64,000 nucleotides of DNA from positions 7,378,001 to 7,442,000 of the forward strand of contig NC_088320.1 in NCBI RefSeq assembly GCF_910592395.1, read 5' to 3'. Source of the DNA: Lineus longissimus. Lineage: Eukaryota > Nemertea > Pilidiophora > Heteronemertea > Lineidae. Below the pieces are notes generated by a model. The model was not told the DNA's origin. It did not search any database and saw only the letters and a program-made list of their open reading frames with translations. Position numbers and translations under genes: made by a program. Shown here in pieces: positions 1 through 12,300 of the stretch; position 1 is the first letter of the stretch, and the number at the start of each line of letters is the position of its first letter.

Positions 1-937
1 TTGTTTTACTGTTAATGGCCACTATTGTATAGTTCATTCGTAATAAGATGTTCTGTCCGCATCGTTTTGGGGTCTGGAGTGGAGACTGCTGGTCGGACTT
101 CTTCCGTTTGGAGTCCAAGAACAACAAGAACCAAACTTCAAATTAGATATTTACCTTTTAGTAATATTTGTGCACATTGGTGTAGTTCATTGGATTAATT
201 CATTTTCCGTTCTATAAGGGTTTTTTTTTGGAAAAAGCTGGTGAAATCTTCAGGTTACTAATTTTTCGTGTCCACCTACACATGTGGTAAGTATGAATAA
301 GAAATAACCAGAAATAAAATATCACCCATCCAGGTGACCTCCAAAATTACCATTTGTCTTCGCTGAAGAAACTTTTATTTTTGCACTGACAATCCTTTAC
401 CCTAAAAATCCTGATTGATTTTGATCGAGCCCCAGATTAAAAACCAAACATTCTTGAATAAAATCCGACCAGTAGTTCGTGCTCCAGAGCTCCAATGTTA
501 TCCTTTTCGCGAATTTTGCGACGTTGTCATTCTCGCCAAAATATTCTGTAACCAACACATCTTGCTTAAGGAATTGATACCTCACTGGAGGTATTGGTTG
601 TCTCACCCAAACCGCGGGGTGGAGCTAAAATGTACACCAAAATCGAGGCAGAACCGAGGTCTAAACAACGAAAAATGTGGTTTTAAATGCTTTTTGACAG
701 CTTCCACATTTTGCACCAACCCAAGCGGTTACGCCTAATTCAAAACGAGGCTTCATTTGCTCATAGTGCATTTACACTCTAAAGTGCGGTTCGTTCTAAA
801 TCCAGGTAGTTAAGAATTATCAGCCATAATTCTACGTAATTTTTGCCATGTTTTCACAGAGGCATCTATCATAATTGTTCATGATCAACTCAAATTGCCC
901 TCTTGAACGACTTTGGCCTAATTAATACCCGTACTTG
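1..937. other. Non-coding 5' flank of the LRR gene, unit 1
   Basis: No gene is recognisable. The stretch aligns with 21064-22000. A 107-codon minus-strand frame that is open in units 2-4 (21459-21782) is interrupted here near 620, which argues against it being a conserved gene. Part of it (about 570-660, around GGTGGAGCTAAAAT) resembles the arm of the fold-back insertion in unit 3, so it is probably an old fragment of the same repeat family. Confidence 0.6.
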
Positions 938-1340
938 TGTGGCAACTTACCCACATTGGTTTCAGGCGCTCTGCAACTTGGTGATGCACAACTTGGTGGC
1001 AGAACTTGTCTTCCTTCTAGGCATATAATCAGGGTCTTCAACGTTGGTGTGTTCCTTGTTTCGTGTCTGGGTCTGTTCTGCCCTCTCCCTTGGAAGGGGC
1101 TATGTACATGACATAACAGCAGGCCAGAGCCAACCCAACACACAATAGCTTCCATATATAACAAAAGCCAAGAAGGGTTAGATTTCCCTCACAAGATCTG
1201 GGCACAATAACCAGGGTTGAGACTCAACTTATATGTGATATAAGACTAGGCCCCTGTTACTAATAAACTATAAACTAATACTCTACGTTCAAAACTATAA
1301 GATCTCAATACTCTAAATGTTGCATTACGAGACTCCCACA
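938..1340 (+). mobile_element. Probable solo LTR, 403 bp
   Basis: Unit 1 carries sequence here that is absent from units 2-4. The insert begins TGTGGCAAC and ends CTCCCACA, giving the TG...CA termini of an LTR. It is bounded by CTTG at 934-937 and CTTG at 1341-1344; the empty site in unit 2 has one CTTG, so this is a 4 bp target duplication. Inside are a TATA-like TATATAA near 1156 and AATAAA near 1262 in promoter-to-poly(A) order, which sets the orientation as +. No internal retroelement coding region is adjacent, so it looks like a solo LTR left by recombination. The family was not identified. Confidence 0.72.
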
Positions 1341-1553
1341 CTTGTGTGCCATATAATCATAAAGGATAATTACTCGACACAGTTAGAGGCGAGTATTACA
1401 ACAACACACTAAAAGCCTATTTCAAAATAAACAACATACCCGGTATTATTTTATTATATTGTCCTTAACTGGCAAATATATACTGTCATGAATATGTCAA
1501 TCGTTTGGCAGTCGCGAAGAATATGTACCGCGAAGATTTTCTGTATACTACAG
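1341..1553 (+). other. Detached 5' leader segment of LRR gene copy 1
   Basis: This matches 22001-22206. In units 2-4 an ATG at the equivalent of 1488 opens a frame that runs without a stop into the LRR exon; in unit 1 the 7.7 kb insertion separates the two. If the LRR exon is entered by splicing, the insertion is merely intronic. If translation really starts at this ATG, copy 1 has lost its start. Confidence 0.55.
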
Positions 1554-1842
1554 CAGAGCATGCTCCGCACAAAACAGTGAACTCTTCACTGTCTCCATTT
1601 TCCGCTTACACAGTAGACAGTTCACAGTTGGCCAGATGCTTTCGCCGTCTATTATCCGCTTCTTGAACTAACAATGAGTGGGCTTGCCCTTTTTAGCCAC
1701 CAATAATTACTAAAGCTTTTAAAGCTGCCAACGCATTTTTCTGGGGCAATTTGGAAAAGAATTTTCGCAATAAAATTAAGTTTCGATGTGTTGATTTTCC
1801 AGTATGATATTGACTATTAAGAACAATTTAGTTCGGTGGGGC

Positions 1843-1856
1843 ACACACACACACGC
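1843..1856. repeat. Short (CA)n microsatellite
   Basis: About seven CA repeats lie inside the left arm of the unit 1 insertion, between pyrimidine-rich non-coding sequence. The rest of 1554-2417 shows no gene. Confidence 0.7.
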
Positions 1857-2417
1857 TCACAGATTATTCATTAAACGTCAAACAGTTTTAACAAACTCTA
1901 CTCCACTAATTTCCATTAGTTTGTTTTTTTGGTTATCAACAATTTATGTTTTTCCCCCGTTGTTTTTTTTTTAATTTTAGACGTTGATTTCCTGTATAAC
2001 TGTGAAATATTGACCTCCTCTCCACTCTTTCGCGGCATCGCCTACCCATTCCCCAAGCGTCAAAATAGGTAACTGAGGCCACCTATTAAGTCACTCTGCA
2101 AAATTTAAATGGTATAGTCTAATAAAAAGCGTCACGACCAGACACCTGGGAAGTGTCGCCGACAACAACCTGAGAAGTGTGCTTCCGCGCGTTACGTCAG
2201 ACTTGTTGGATTAATGATCAAGCTTCATTATACGTTGCCTAGCCTATATTGAAATTTTCTCACGTGATTGACCCCTGAGTTGACGCCCGTCATGGGCTGT
2301 TCAGTTCTGTAATTGTTATTAGGAAGAATTGTCCCAGTTATTGGTACTTCCCCCCAAAATCTCAAACCGGTTCTAAACATGAAATTACCTGACTTTCACT
2401 GCCTATGAGTCATTGCC

Positions 2418-5400
2418 ATGCGAGACAAAAAGTTACCAGATTGTGACTTAAGGCTGGGAATGATAGGACCGCGACCCATGAGCACTGTCAAACTTTATAA
2501 TGTGAGACAAAAAGTTACCAGATTGTGACTCGTGGCTGGGAATGATGGGACCCCGACCCATGATCACTGCCAAACTTTATAATGTGAGACAAAAAGTTAC
2601 CAGATTGTGACTCGCGGCTGGGAATGATAGGACCCCGACACATGATCACTGCCAAACTTCATACGTGAGACAAAAAGTTACCAGATTGTGACTCGTGGCT
2701 GGGAATGATGGGACCCCGACCCCTGATCACTGCCAAACTTCATACGTGAGACAAAAAGTTACCAGATTGTGACTCGCGGCTGAGAATGATAGGACCCCGA
2801 CCCATGATCACTGCCAAACTTTATAATGTGAGACAAAAAGTTACCAGATTGTGACTCGTGGCTGGGAATGATGGGACCCCGACCCATGATCACTGCCAAA
2901 CTTCATACGTGAGACAAAAAGTTACCAGATTGTGACTCGTGGCTGGGAATGATAGGACCCCGACCCCTGATCACTGCCAAACTTCATACGTGAGACAAAA
3001 AGTTACCAGATTGTGACTCGCGGCTGGGAATGATAAGACCCCGACCCATGATCACTGCCAAACTTTATAATGTTAGACAAAAAGTTACCAGATTGTGACT
3101 CGTGGCTGGGAAGGATGGGACCCCGACCCATGATCACTGCCAAACTTTATAATGTGAGACAAAAAGTTACCAGATTGTGACTCGTGGCTGGGAATGATGG
3201 GACCCCGACCCCTGATCACTGCCAAACTTCATACGTGAGACAAAAAGTTACCAGATTGTGACTCGCGGCTGAGAATGATAGGACCCCGACCCATGATCAC
3301 TGCCAAACTTTATAATGTGAGACAAAAAGTTACCAGATTGTGACTCGTGGCTGGGAATGATGGGACCCCGACCCATGATCACTGCCAAACTTCATACGTG
3401 AGACAAAAAGTTACCAGATTGTGACTCGTGGCTGGGAATGATAGGACCCCGACCCATGATCACTGCCAAACTTCATACGTGAGACAAAAAGTTACCAGAT
3501 TGTGACTCGCGGCTGGGAATGATAAGACCGCGACCCATGATCACTGCCAAACTTTATAATGTGAGACAAAAAGTTACCTGATTGTGACTCGTGGCTGGGA
3601 AGGATGGGACCCCGACCCATGATCACTGCCAAACTTTATAATGTGAGACAAAAAGTTACCAGATTGTGACTCGTGGCTGGGAATGATGGGACCCCGACCC
3701 ATGATCACTGCAAAACTTCATACGTGAGACAAAAAGTTACCAGATTGTGACTCGCGGCTGAGAATGATAGGACCCCGACCCATGATCACTGCCAAACTTT
3801 ATAACGTGAGACAAAAAGTTACCAGATTGTGACTCGTGGCTGGGAATGATGGGACCCCGACCCATGATCACTGCCAAACTTCATACGTGAGACAAAAAGT
3901 TACCAGATTGTGACTCGTGGCTGGGAATGATAGGACCCCGACCCCTGATCACTGCCAAACTTCATACGTGAGACAAAAAGTTACCAGATTGTGACTCGCG
4001 GCTGGGAATGATAAGACCCCGACCCATGATCACTGCCAAACTTTATAATGTGAGACAAAAAGTTACCAGATTGTGACTCGTGGCTGGGAATGATGGGACC
4101 CCGACCCATGATCACTGCCAAACTTCATACGTGAGACAAAAAGTTACCAGATTGTGACTCGTGGTTGGGAATGATAGGACCCCGACCCCTGATCACTGCC
4201 AAACTTCATACGTGAGACAAAAAGTTACCAGATTGTGACTCGCGGCTGGGAATGATAAGACCCCGACCCATGATCACTGCCAAACTATATAATGTGAGAC
4301 AAAAAGTTACCAGATTGTGACTCGTGGCTGGGAAGGATGGGACCCCGACCCATGATCACTGCCAAACTTTATAATGTGAGACAAAAAGTTACCAGATTGT
4401 GACTCGTGGCTGGGAATGATGGGACCCCGACCCCTGATCACTGCCAAACTTCATACGTGAGACAAAAAGTTACCAGATTGTGACTCGCGGCTGAGAATGA
4501 TAGGACCCCGACCCATGATCACTGCCAAACTTTATAATGTGAGACAAAAAGTTACCAGATTGTGACTCGTGGCTGGGAATGATGGGACCCCGACCCATGA
4601 TCACTGCCAAACTTCATACGTGAGACAAAAAGTTACCAGATTGTGACTCGTGGCTGGGAATGATAGGACTACGACCCCTGATCACTGCCAAACTTCATAC
4701 GTGAGACAAAAAGTTACCAGATTGTGACTCGCGGCTGGGAATGATAAGACCCCGACCCATGATCACTGCCAAACTTTATAATGTGAGACAAAAAATTACC
4801 AGATTGTGACTCGTGGCTGGGAAGGATGGGACCCCGACCCATCATCACTGCCAAACTTTATAATGTGAGACAAAAAGTTACCAGATTGTGACTCGTGGCT
4901 GGGAATGATGGGACCCCGACCCCTGATCACTGCCAAACTTCATACGTGAGACAAAAAGTTACCAGATTGTGACTCGCGGCGGAGAATGATAGGACCCCGA
5001 CCCATGATCACTGCCAAACTTTATAATGTGAGACAAAAAGTTACCAGATTGTGACTCGTGGCTGGGAATGATGGGACCCCGACCCATGATCACTGCCAAA
5101 CTTCATACGTGAGACAAAAAGTTACCAGATTGTGACTCGTGGCTGGAAATGATGGGACCCCGACCCATGATCACTGCCAAACTTCATACGTGAGACAAAA
5201 AGTTACCAGATTGTGACTCGTGGCTGGGAATGATAGGACCCCGACCCCTGATCACTGCCAAACTTCATACGTGAGACAAAAAGTTACCAGATTGTGACTC
5301 GCGGCTGGGAATGATAAGACCCCGACCCATGATCACTGCCAAACTTTATAATGTGAGACAAAAAGTTACCAGATTGTGACTCGTGGCTGGGAAGGATGGG

Positions 5401-8400
5401 ACCCCGACCCATGATCACTGCCAAACTTTATAATGTGAGACAAAAAGTTACCAGATTGTGACTCGTGGCTGGGAATGATGGGACCCCGACCCATGATCAC
5501 TGCCAAACTTTATGATGTGAGACAAAAAGTAACCAGATTGTGACTCGTGATTGGGAATGATGGGACCCCTAGCCATGATCGCTGCCAAACTTCATAATGT
5601 GAGACAAAAAGTTACCAGATTGTGACTCGTGGCTGGGAATGATGGGACCCCTACCCATGATCACTGTCAAACTTTATAATGTGAGACAAAAAGTTACCAG
5701 ATTGTGACTCGTGGCTGGGAATGATGGGACCCCGACCCATTATCACTGACAAACTTAATAATGTGAGACAAAAAGTTACCAGATTGTGACTCGTGGCTGG
5801 GAATGATGGGACCCCGACCCATGATCACTGACAAACTTAATAATGTGAGACAAAAAGTAACCTGATTGTGACTCGTGGCTGGGAAGGATGGGACCCCGAC
5901 CCATGATCACTGCCAAACTTTATAATGTGAGACAAAAAGTTACCAGATTGTGACTCGTGGCTGGGAATGATGGGACCCCGACCCCTGATCACTGCCAAAC
6001 TTCATACGTGAGACAAAAAGTTACCAGATTGTGACTCGCGGCTGAGAATGATAGGACCCCGACCCATGATCACTGCCAAACTTTATAATGTGAGACAAAA
6101 AGTTACCAGATTGTGACTCGTGGCTGGGAATGATGGGACCCCGACCCATGATCACTGCCAAACTTCATACGTGAGACAAAAAGTTACCAGATTGTGACTC
6201 GTGGCTGGGAATGATAGGACCCCGACCCATGATCACTGCCAAACTTCATACGTGAGACAAAAAGTAACCAGATTGTGACTCGCGGCTGGGAATGATAAGA
6301 CCGCGACCCATGATCACTGCCAAACTTTATAATGTGAGACAAAAAGTTACCTGATTGTGACTCGTGGCTGGGAAGGATGGGACCCCGACCCATGATCACT
6401 GCCAAACTTTATAATGTGAGACAAAAAGTTACCAGATTGTGACTCGTGGCTGGGAATGATGGGACCCCGACCCCTGATCACTGCCAAACTTCATACGTGA
6501 GACAAAAAGTTACCAGATTGTGACTCGCGGCTGAGAATGATAGGACCCCGACCCATGATCACTGCCAAACTTTATAATGTGAGACAAAAAGTTACCAGAT
6601 TGTGACTCGTGGCTGGGAATGATGGGACCCCGACCCATGATCACTGCCAAACTTCATACGTGAGACAAAAAGTTACCAGATTGTGACTCGTGGCTGGGAA
6701 TGATAGGACCACGACCCCTGATCACTGCCAAACTTCATACGTGAGACAAAAAGTTACCAGATTGTGACTCGCGGCTGGGAATGATAAGACCCCGACCCAT
6801 GATCACTGCCAAACTTTATAATGTGAGACAAAAAGTTACCAGATTGTGACTCGTGGCTGGGAAGGATGGGACCCCGACCCATCATCACTGCCAAACTTTA
6901 TAATGTGAGACAAAAAGTTACCAGATTGTGACTCGTGGCTGGGAATGATGGGACCCCGACCCCTGATCACTGCCAAACTTCATACGTGAGACAAAAAGTT
7001 ACCAGATTGTGACTCGCGGCTGAGAATGATAGGACCCCGACCCATGATCACTGCCAAACTTTATAATGTGAGACAAAAAGTTACCAGATTGTGACTCGTG
7101 GCTGGGAATGATGGGACCCCGACCCATGATCACTGCCAAACTTCATACGTGAGACAAAAAGTTACCAGATTGTGACTCGTGGCTGGGAATGATAGGACCC
7201 CGACCCCTGATCACTGCCAAACTTCATACGTGAGACAAAAAGTTACCAGATTGTGACTCGCGGCTGGGAATGATAAGACCCCGACCCATGATCACTGCCA
7301 AACTTTATAATGTGAGACAAAAAGTTACCAGATTGTGACTCGTGGCTGGGAAGGATGGGACCCCGACCCATGATCACTGCCAAACTTTATAATGTGAGAC
7401 AAAAAGTTACCAGATTGTGACTCGTGGCTGGGAATGATGGGACCCCGACCCATGATCACTGCCAAACTTTATAATGTGAGACAAAAAGTTACCAGATTGT
7501 GACTCGTGGCTGGGAAGGATGGGACCCCGACCCATGATCACTGCCAAACTTTATAATGTGAGACAAAAAGTTACCAGATTGTGACTCGTGGCTGGGAATG
7601 ATGGGACCCCGACCCATGATCACTGCCAAACTTTATGATGTGAGACAAAAAGTAACCAGATTGTGACTCGTGGTTGGGAATGATGGGACCCCTACCCATG
7701 ATCGCTGCCAAACTTCATAATGTGAGACAAAAAGTTACCAGATTGTGACTCGTGGCTGGGAATGATGGGACCCCTACCCATGATCACTGTCAAACTTTAT
7801 AATGTGAGACAAAAAGTTACCAGATTGTGACTCGTGGCTGGGAATGATGGGACCCCGACCCATGATCACTGACAAACTTAATAATGTGAGACAAAAAGTA
7901 ACCTGATTGTGACTCGTGGCTGGGAATGATGGGACCCCGACCCATGATCACTGCCAAACTTTATAATGTGAGACAAAAAGTTACCTGATTGTGACTCGTG
8001 GCTGGGAATGATGGGACCCCGACCCATGATCACTGCCAAACTTCATACGTGAGACAAAAAGTTACCAGATTGTGACTCGTGGCTGGGAATGATGGGACCC
8101 CGACCCATGATCACTGCCAAACTTTATAATGTGAGACAAAAAGTTACCAGATTGTGACTCGTGGCTGGGAAGGATGGGACCCCGACCCATGATCACTGCC
8201 AAACTTTATAATGTGAGACAAAAAGTTACCAGATTGTGACTCGTGGCTGGGAATGATGGGACCCCGACCCATGATCACTGTCAAACTTTATAATGTGAGA
8301 CAAAAAGTTACCAGATTGTGACTCGTGGCTGGGAATGATGGGACCCCGACCCATGATCACTGACAAACTTTATAATGTGAGACAAAAAGTAACCTGATTG

Positions 8401-8903
8401 TGACTCGTGGCTGGGAATGATGGGACCCCGACCCATGATCACTGCCAAACTTTATAATGTGAGACAAAAAGTTATCTGATTGTGACTCGTGGCTGGGAAT
8501 GATGGGACCCCGACCCATGATCACTGCCAAACTTTATAATGTGAGACAAAAAGTTACCAGATTGTGACTCGTGGCTGGGAATGATGGGACCCCGACCCAT
8601 GATCACTGCCAAACTTCATACGTGAGACAAAAAGTTACCAGATTGTGACTCGTGGCTGGGAATGATGGGACCCCGACCCATGATCACTGCCAAACTTTAT
8701 AGTGTGAGACAAAAAGTTACCTGATTGTGACTCGTGGCTGGGAATGATGGGACCCCGGCCCGACCCATGATTACTGCCAAACTTTATAATGTGAGACAAA
8801 AAGTTACCAGATTGTGACTCGTGGCTGGGAATGATAGGACCCCGACCCATGATCACTGCCAAACTTCGTACGTGAGACAAAAAGTTACCAGATTGTGACT
8901 CTT
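2418..8903. repeat. 81/82 bp minisatellite, about 79 units, with higher-order structure
   Basis: The monomer begins near GTGAGACAAAAAGTTACCAG and ends AAACTTTATAAT (82 bp) or AAACTTCATAC (81 bp). The array is uninterrupted. Diagnostic variants (GTGGCTGGG against CGCGGCTGAG or CGCGGCTGGG; GATGGG, GATAGG or GATAAG; ACCCATG or ACCCCTG) recur in a fixed order of six monomers, giving a higher-order period of about 489 bp through much of 2660-7500. Toward 5500-5900 and 7600-8900 the order dissolves into more uniform monomers. Neither 81/82 alternation nor the monomer keeps a reading frame, so antisense open frames here are not genes. Confidence 0.97.
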
Positions 8904-9286
8904 GGCGAGGGGGCAGAGCAATCGAATTCGACGGTCTGGTGTCTTGCTGTTTGTTGTCTATAGGCCTACCCACAGGCCAGTATATCGGCATAGGCTAAAG
9001 AATCAACACTCAAGTAGGCCTAAGAAGTATAAAAGAGTCAAAATTTCAAATTCAAATTGATTTATTGATTGATTATCTATTCGGCTACAGTCAAAAACTA
9101 TATATATAGTACAAATTAAAAACACGTGGTCATTCAACAATATTCCAGAATATTCAATAGTATTCTTCGTTGCGCAGAGAATGGGTGCGCAAAAGCAAAC
9201 ACACAGTAGAATGTTCACTGTTTAATGCGATATCGACAACAGTGAAATGCTCTACTGTTGTATAGTAGAGAGTACGTTGCCTACAG
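8904..9286. other. Right arm of the unit 1 insertion
   Basis: AT-rich, non-coding. It contains TATATATAG near 9101-9110 and a run of related CAGTG/CACTG and CAGTAG motifs between 9200 and 9280 that mirror motifs at the left end. No protein-coding frame of substance is visible. Confidence 0.5.
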
Positions 9287-9358
9287 TGCGTAGGTGCTAC
9301 AATTGTCCCAGAGCTACGCCCCTCTACTTTACCTTGCGTTTGCTGGGTTTTTTTCCAG

Positions 9359-12300
9359 GTGAATGGACATGTACGTTGCTGTCTCCATATCACACTCGTA
9401 TGGCTTGTCGTGTCAGTATGCACCATTGAGTCACAAGGCCTGCCAAAGACAACCCCCAGAAAGACAAGCTGCAACCCACAGCTCAACCCGTGGACGCAAA
9501 CACGGAGTTATGCGGTCTGCTCTGCGTCTTCCTTGGCCGATAGTATCTCTACCCTTAGAACACTTGATGACGAAATTGAGGAAGTTAAAATAACATGTAC
9601 CTGCTTGGATTACGGTGTCTCAGAATGCGCTCCTGAAAACCTGACTGAACATTCCTTTCCGTATGTTTCAAATATTACAGGGCTTACAATAAGCAACTGT
9701 AACATTGTTGATATTGCTCCGGGGGCTTTTAGGTCTCTTCCCAACTTGCTGAAGCTCACGCTCGACCAAGCTAACATCGGGGTTCTTCCCAAACAAGCAT
9801 TCCGTGGACTTGGGAATCTAAGGACACTGGGACTGGTCGCAAGCGGAATTGAATCTATCACGCCAGGCGCTTTTACCGGACTTCCTAACCTCTCGGAGCT
9901 TTCGATCAAGTCAAACAACTTTTCGGTATTAATGAAGAAAACCTTTGAAGGACTAAGCAATTTGACATATCTTGGTCTTAGCAATAATCACATCGAAACA
10001 GTAAAGCGAGGTGCATTCCAAGGCTTAGATAATCTTACGCGCCTTTGGCTGCAGGGTGCTAATATGAAGGTCTTAACGGAGAGGTCGTTTGAAGGACTTG
10101 AAAATATTGATGCACTAAACTTGGTTAAGTGTGGGATTGAATATATCACTCCAGGCACCTTCATCGGACTTGTTAAACTCCAAAAACTTTTGATTGATTC
10201 AAACAACATTACAGTGTTAGCGAAGGGAACATTTAAAGGACTTGGAAATCTAAAGCAACTTTTTCCGTACAATAATCGCATCACATCACTTAAACGAGGT
10301 GCATTCATAGGTCTAGATAAGCTCAGGAACCTTTGGATGCCAGGGAATAATGTGAAGGTCCTAACGGTAGGTTCGTTTGAAGGACTTAAAAGTCTCACCA
10401 AACTCACCTTAGATAACAATACGATTGAATCGATCACCCCAGGTGCCTTTATCGGACTTGCTAACCTTCAACTGCTTACAATCAATGATAACAACATGAC
10501 AGTGTTGACGAATGGAACATTTGACGGACTAGGTAATCTGAAACATCTTCATCTTTTCAATACTTCCATAACAACACTAAGGCAAGGTGCATTCTTAGGC
10601 CTAGGTAATGTCACATCCATTTCACTGATAAAGAATAAGCTGAAGGTTTTACCGAAATGGTCATTTGTAGGTGTCGACAACCTCAAGCTTCTTGACCTCA
10701 GCATAAACAACATCCGAGCGATGGAGAATGGGACATTTCATGGTCTTGGGAATGTATTAGAGTTAGATCTCCATAGCAACGAAATCAATGGTCTAACGAA
10801 GGGTACATTTGAGGGTCTTTATAACTTAGAAAGTCTTTACCTCAACTGGAACAAGATCTCAGAACTGAGGCCGGGTGTATTCATAGGCGGCCTAAGGAAG
10901 CTGAAGAACCTTCTGATGAGGTATAATGCGCTGAACGTCTTAGTGGAAGGTTCGTTTGACGGTTTAGACAACCTTAGATTTCTTGATGTCAGCGAGTGTA
11001 ACATCAAGATGATAGAGAAGGGTTCATTCCGTGGACTTGGGAAGCTGTCAAAGTTATACATGGGTGAAAACAAAATCACGACACTTACGGAGGGTACATT
11101 TAAGGGGATACCTAATTTAGAAAATCTTTTGCTCCAGCAGAACAACATTACAGCAATGAGGCAAGGTGTATTCATGGGCCTTGCTAAACTCACAAGCCTT
11201 ACGATGGCATCCAATTCCATAAATGTCCTACCGGAAGGTTTGTTTGATGGTCTCCATAATCTAGGATGGCTTAAACTCAGCGAAAACGACATCCAGATAA
11301 TAGAGAAAGGGTCATTCCGCGATCTTGGGATGGTGGCAAAGTTATATTTGAACGGTAACCAAATCACAAGTCTCGCGGAGGGTTCGTTTGTTGGTCTTAG
11401 CACTCTCAAAATTCTTGACCTCCGCGAGAGCAACGTCCGTACAATCGAAAAGGGGACATTCCTAGGTCTTCGAAAGCTAAAATATTTATATCTGAAGGGA
11501 AATCAAATCACAGTTCTCGCAGAGGATATGTTTGTTGGCATTGGCAACCTTCAACACCTTGACCTGACAGAGAGCAACATCCGGGTCATAGAGAAAGGGG
11601 CATTCCGAGGTCTTAGAAAGCTGCCACGCTTAGATTTGACCAGAAACAAGATAACATCACTGACAAAGGATACATTTAAGGGGCTGTTTAACTTAAATTC
11701 ACTCATTCTCCGCTTGAATAACATTACAGAACTAAGGCAAGGTACATTCAGGGGACTCGCGGCCCTCAAATTTCTTTACCTCGACAATAACAGGATCACG
11801 GCTGTTGCGGAAGATGCGTTTTGGGGATTGACTGAAGTGAACGATATTGACATCTCTTCGAATAAAATTGCCACTCTGGCAAGTGAAACGTTCACAAGAC
11901 TAGATAATCTTGAAAACGTCATATTGTTAGAGAATCCTTTCCACTGCAACTGTGCTTTACAAGGAATAACTTCATGGTTTCGCGCAAACAGAGATCTGAT
12001 GGTACACGCCAGTCGCTTGAAGTGTGCCGCACCGTCTGAGATGCTGGGAAAGAAAGTACTGAAGTTTCATCCGTCTGTGTTTGGATGCAGTCCACGGACA
12101 GTGTCACCACAGTCGGTACCAAGGGCAACAGAGCAGCAGCCTGCAAAAGAATCGCCCTCGCTGCAAATTTACAAAACAAGGAGTTCACCATTTACGCCAA
12201 GTAGCTCGATTATTCCACCTGACAGCATCACGCAATATGTCTACTATGCAGCCATTGCTGTTTCTTCAGTTGTCATATTTTCCGTCTTCGTCGCTTTGGC

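Larger units (their letters stand above)
1554..9286. mobile_element. 7.73 kb insertion specific to unit 1
   Basis: The flanks are contiguous in units 2-4 (junction near 22210), while here they are 7,733 bp apart. CTACAG occurs at 1548-1553 and again at 9281-9286 but only once at the empty site, consistent with a short target duplication. Related short motifs lie near both ends in opposite orientation: CAGAGCAT with AAACAGTGAAC near 1554-1590, and the complements ATGCTCTACTG and GTTCACTGTTT near 9214-9257. This resembles the subterminal repeats of a non-autonomous DNA transposon. The interior is mostly minisatellite; no transposase frame is seen. The element family is not recognised. Confidence 0.65.

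Noticed and set aside
2418-8903. CRISPR-like array
   Set aside because: Monomers abut each other with no unique spacers, and the genome is eukaryotic.
6184-8991. Minus-strand frames inside the minisatellite
   Set aside because: Produced by the 81/82 bp monomer; frame is not maintained along the array.
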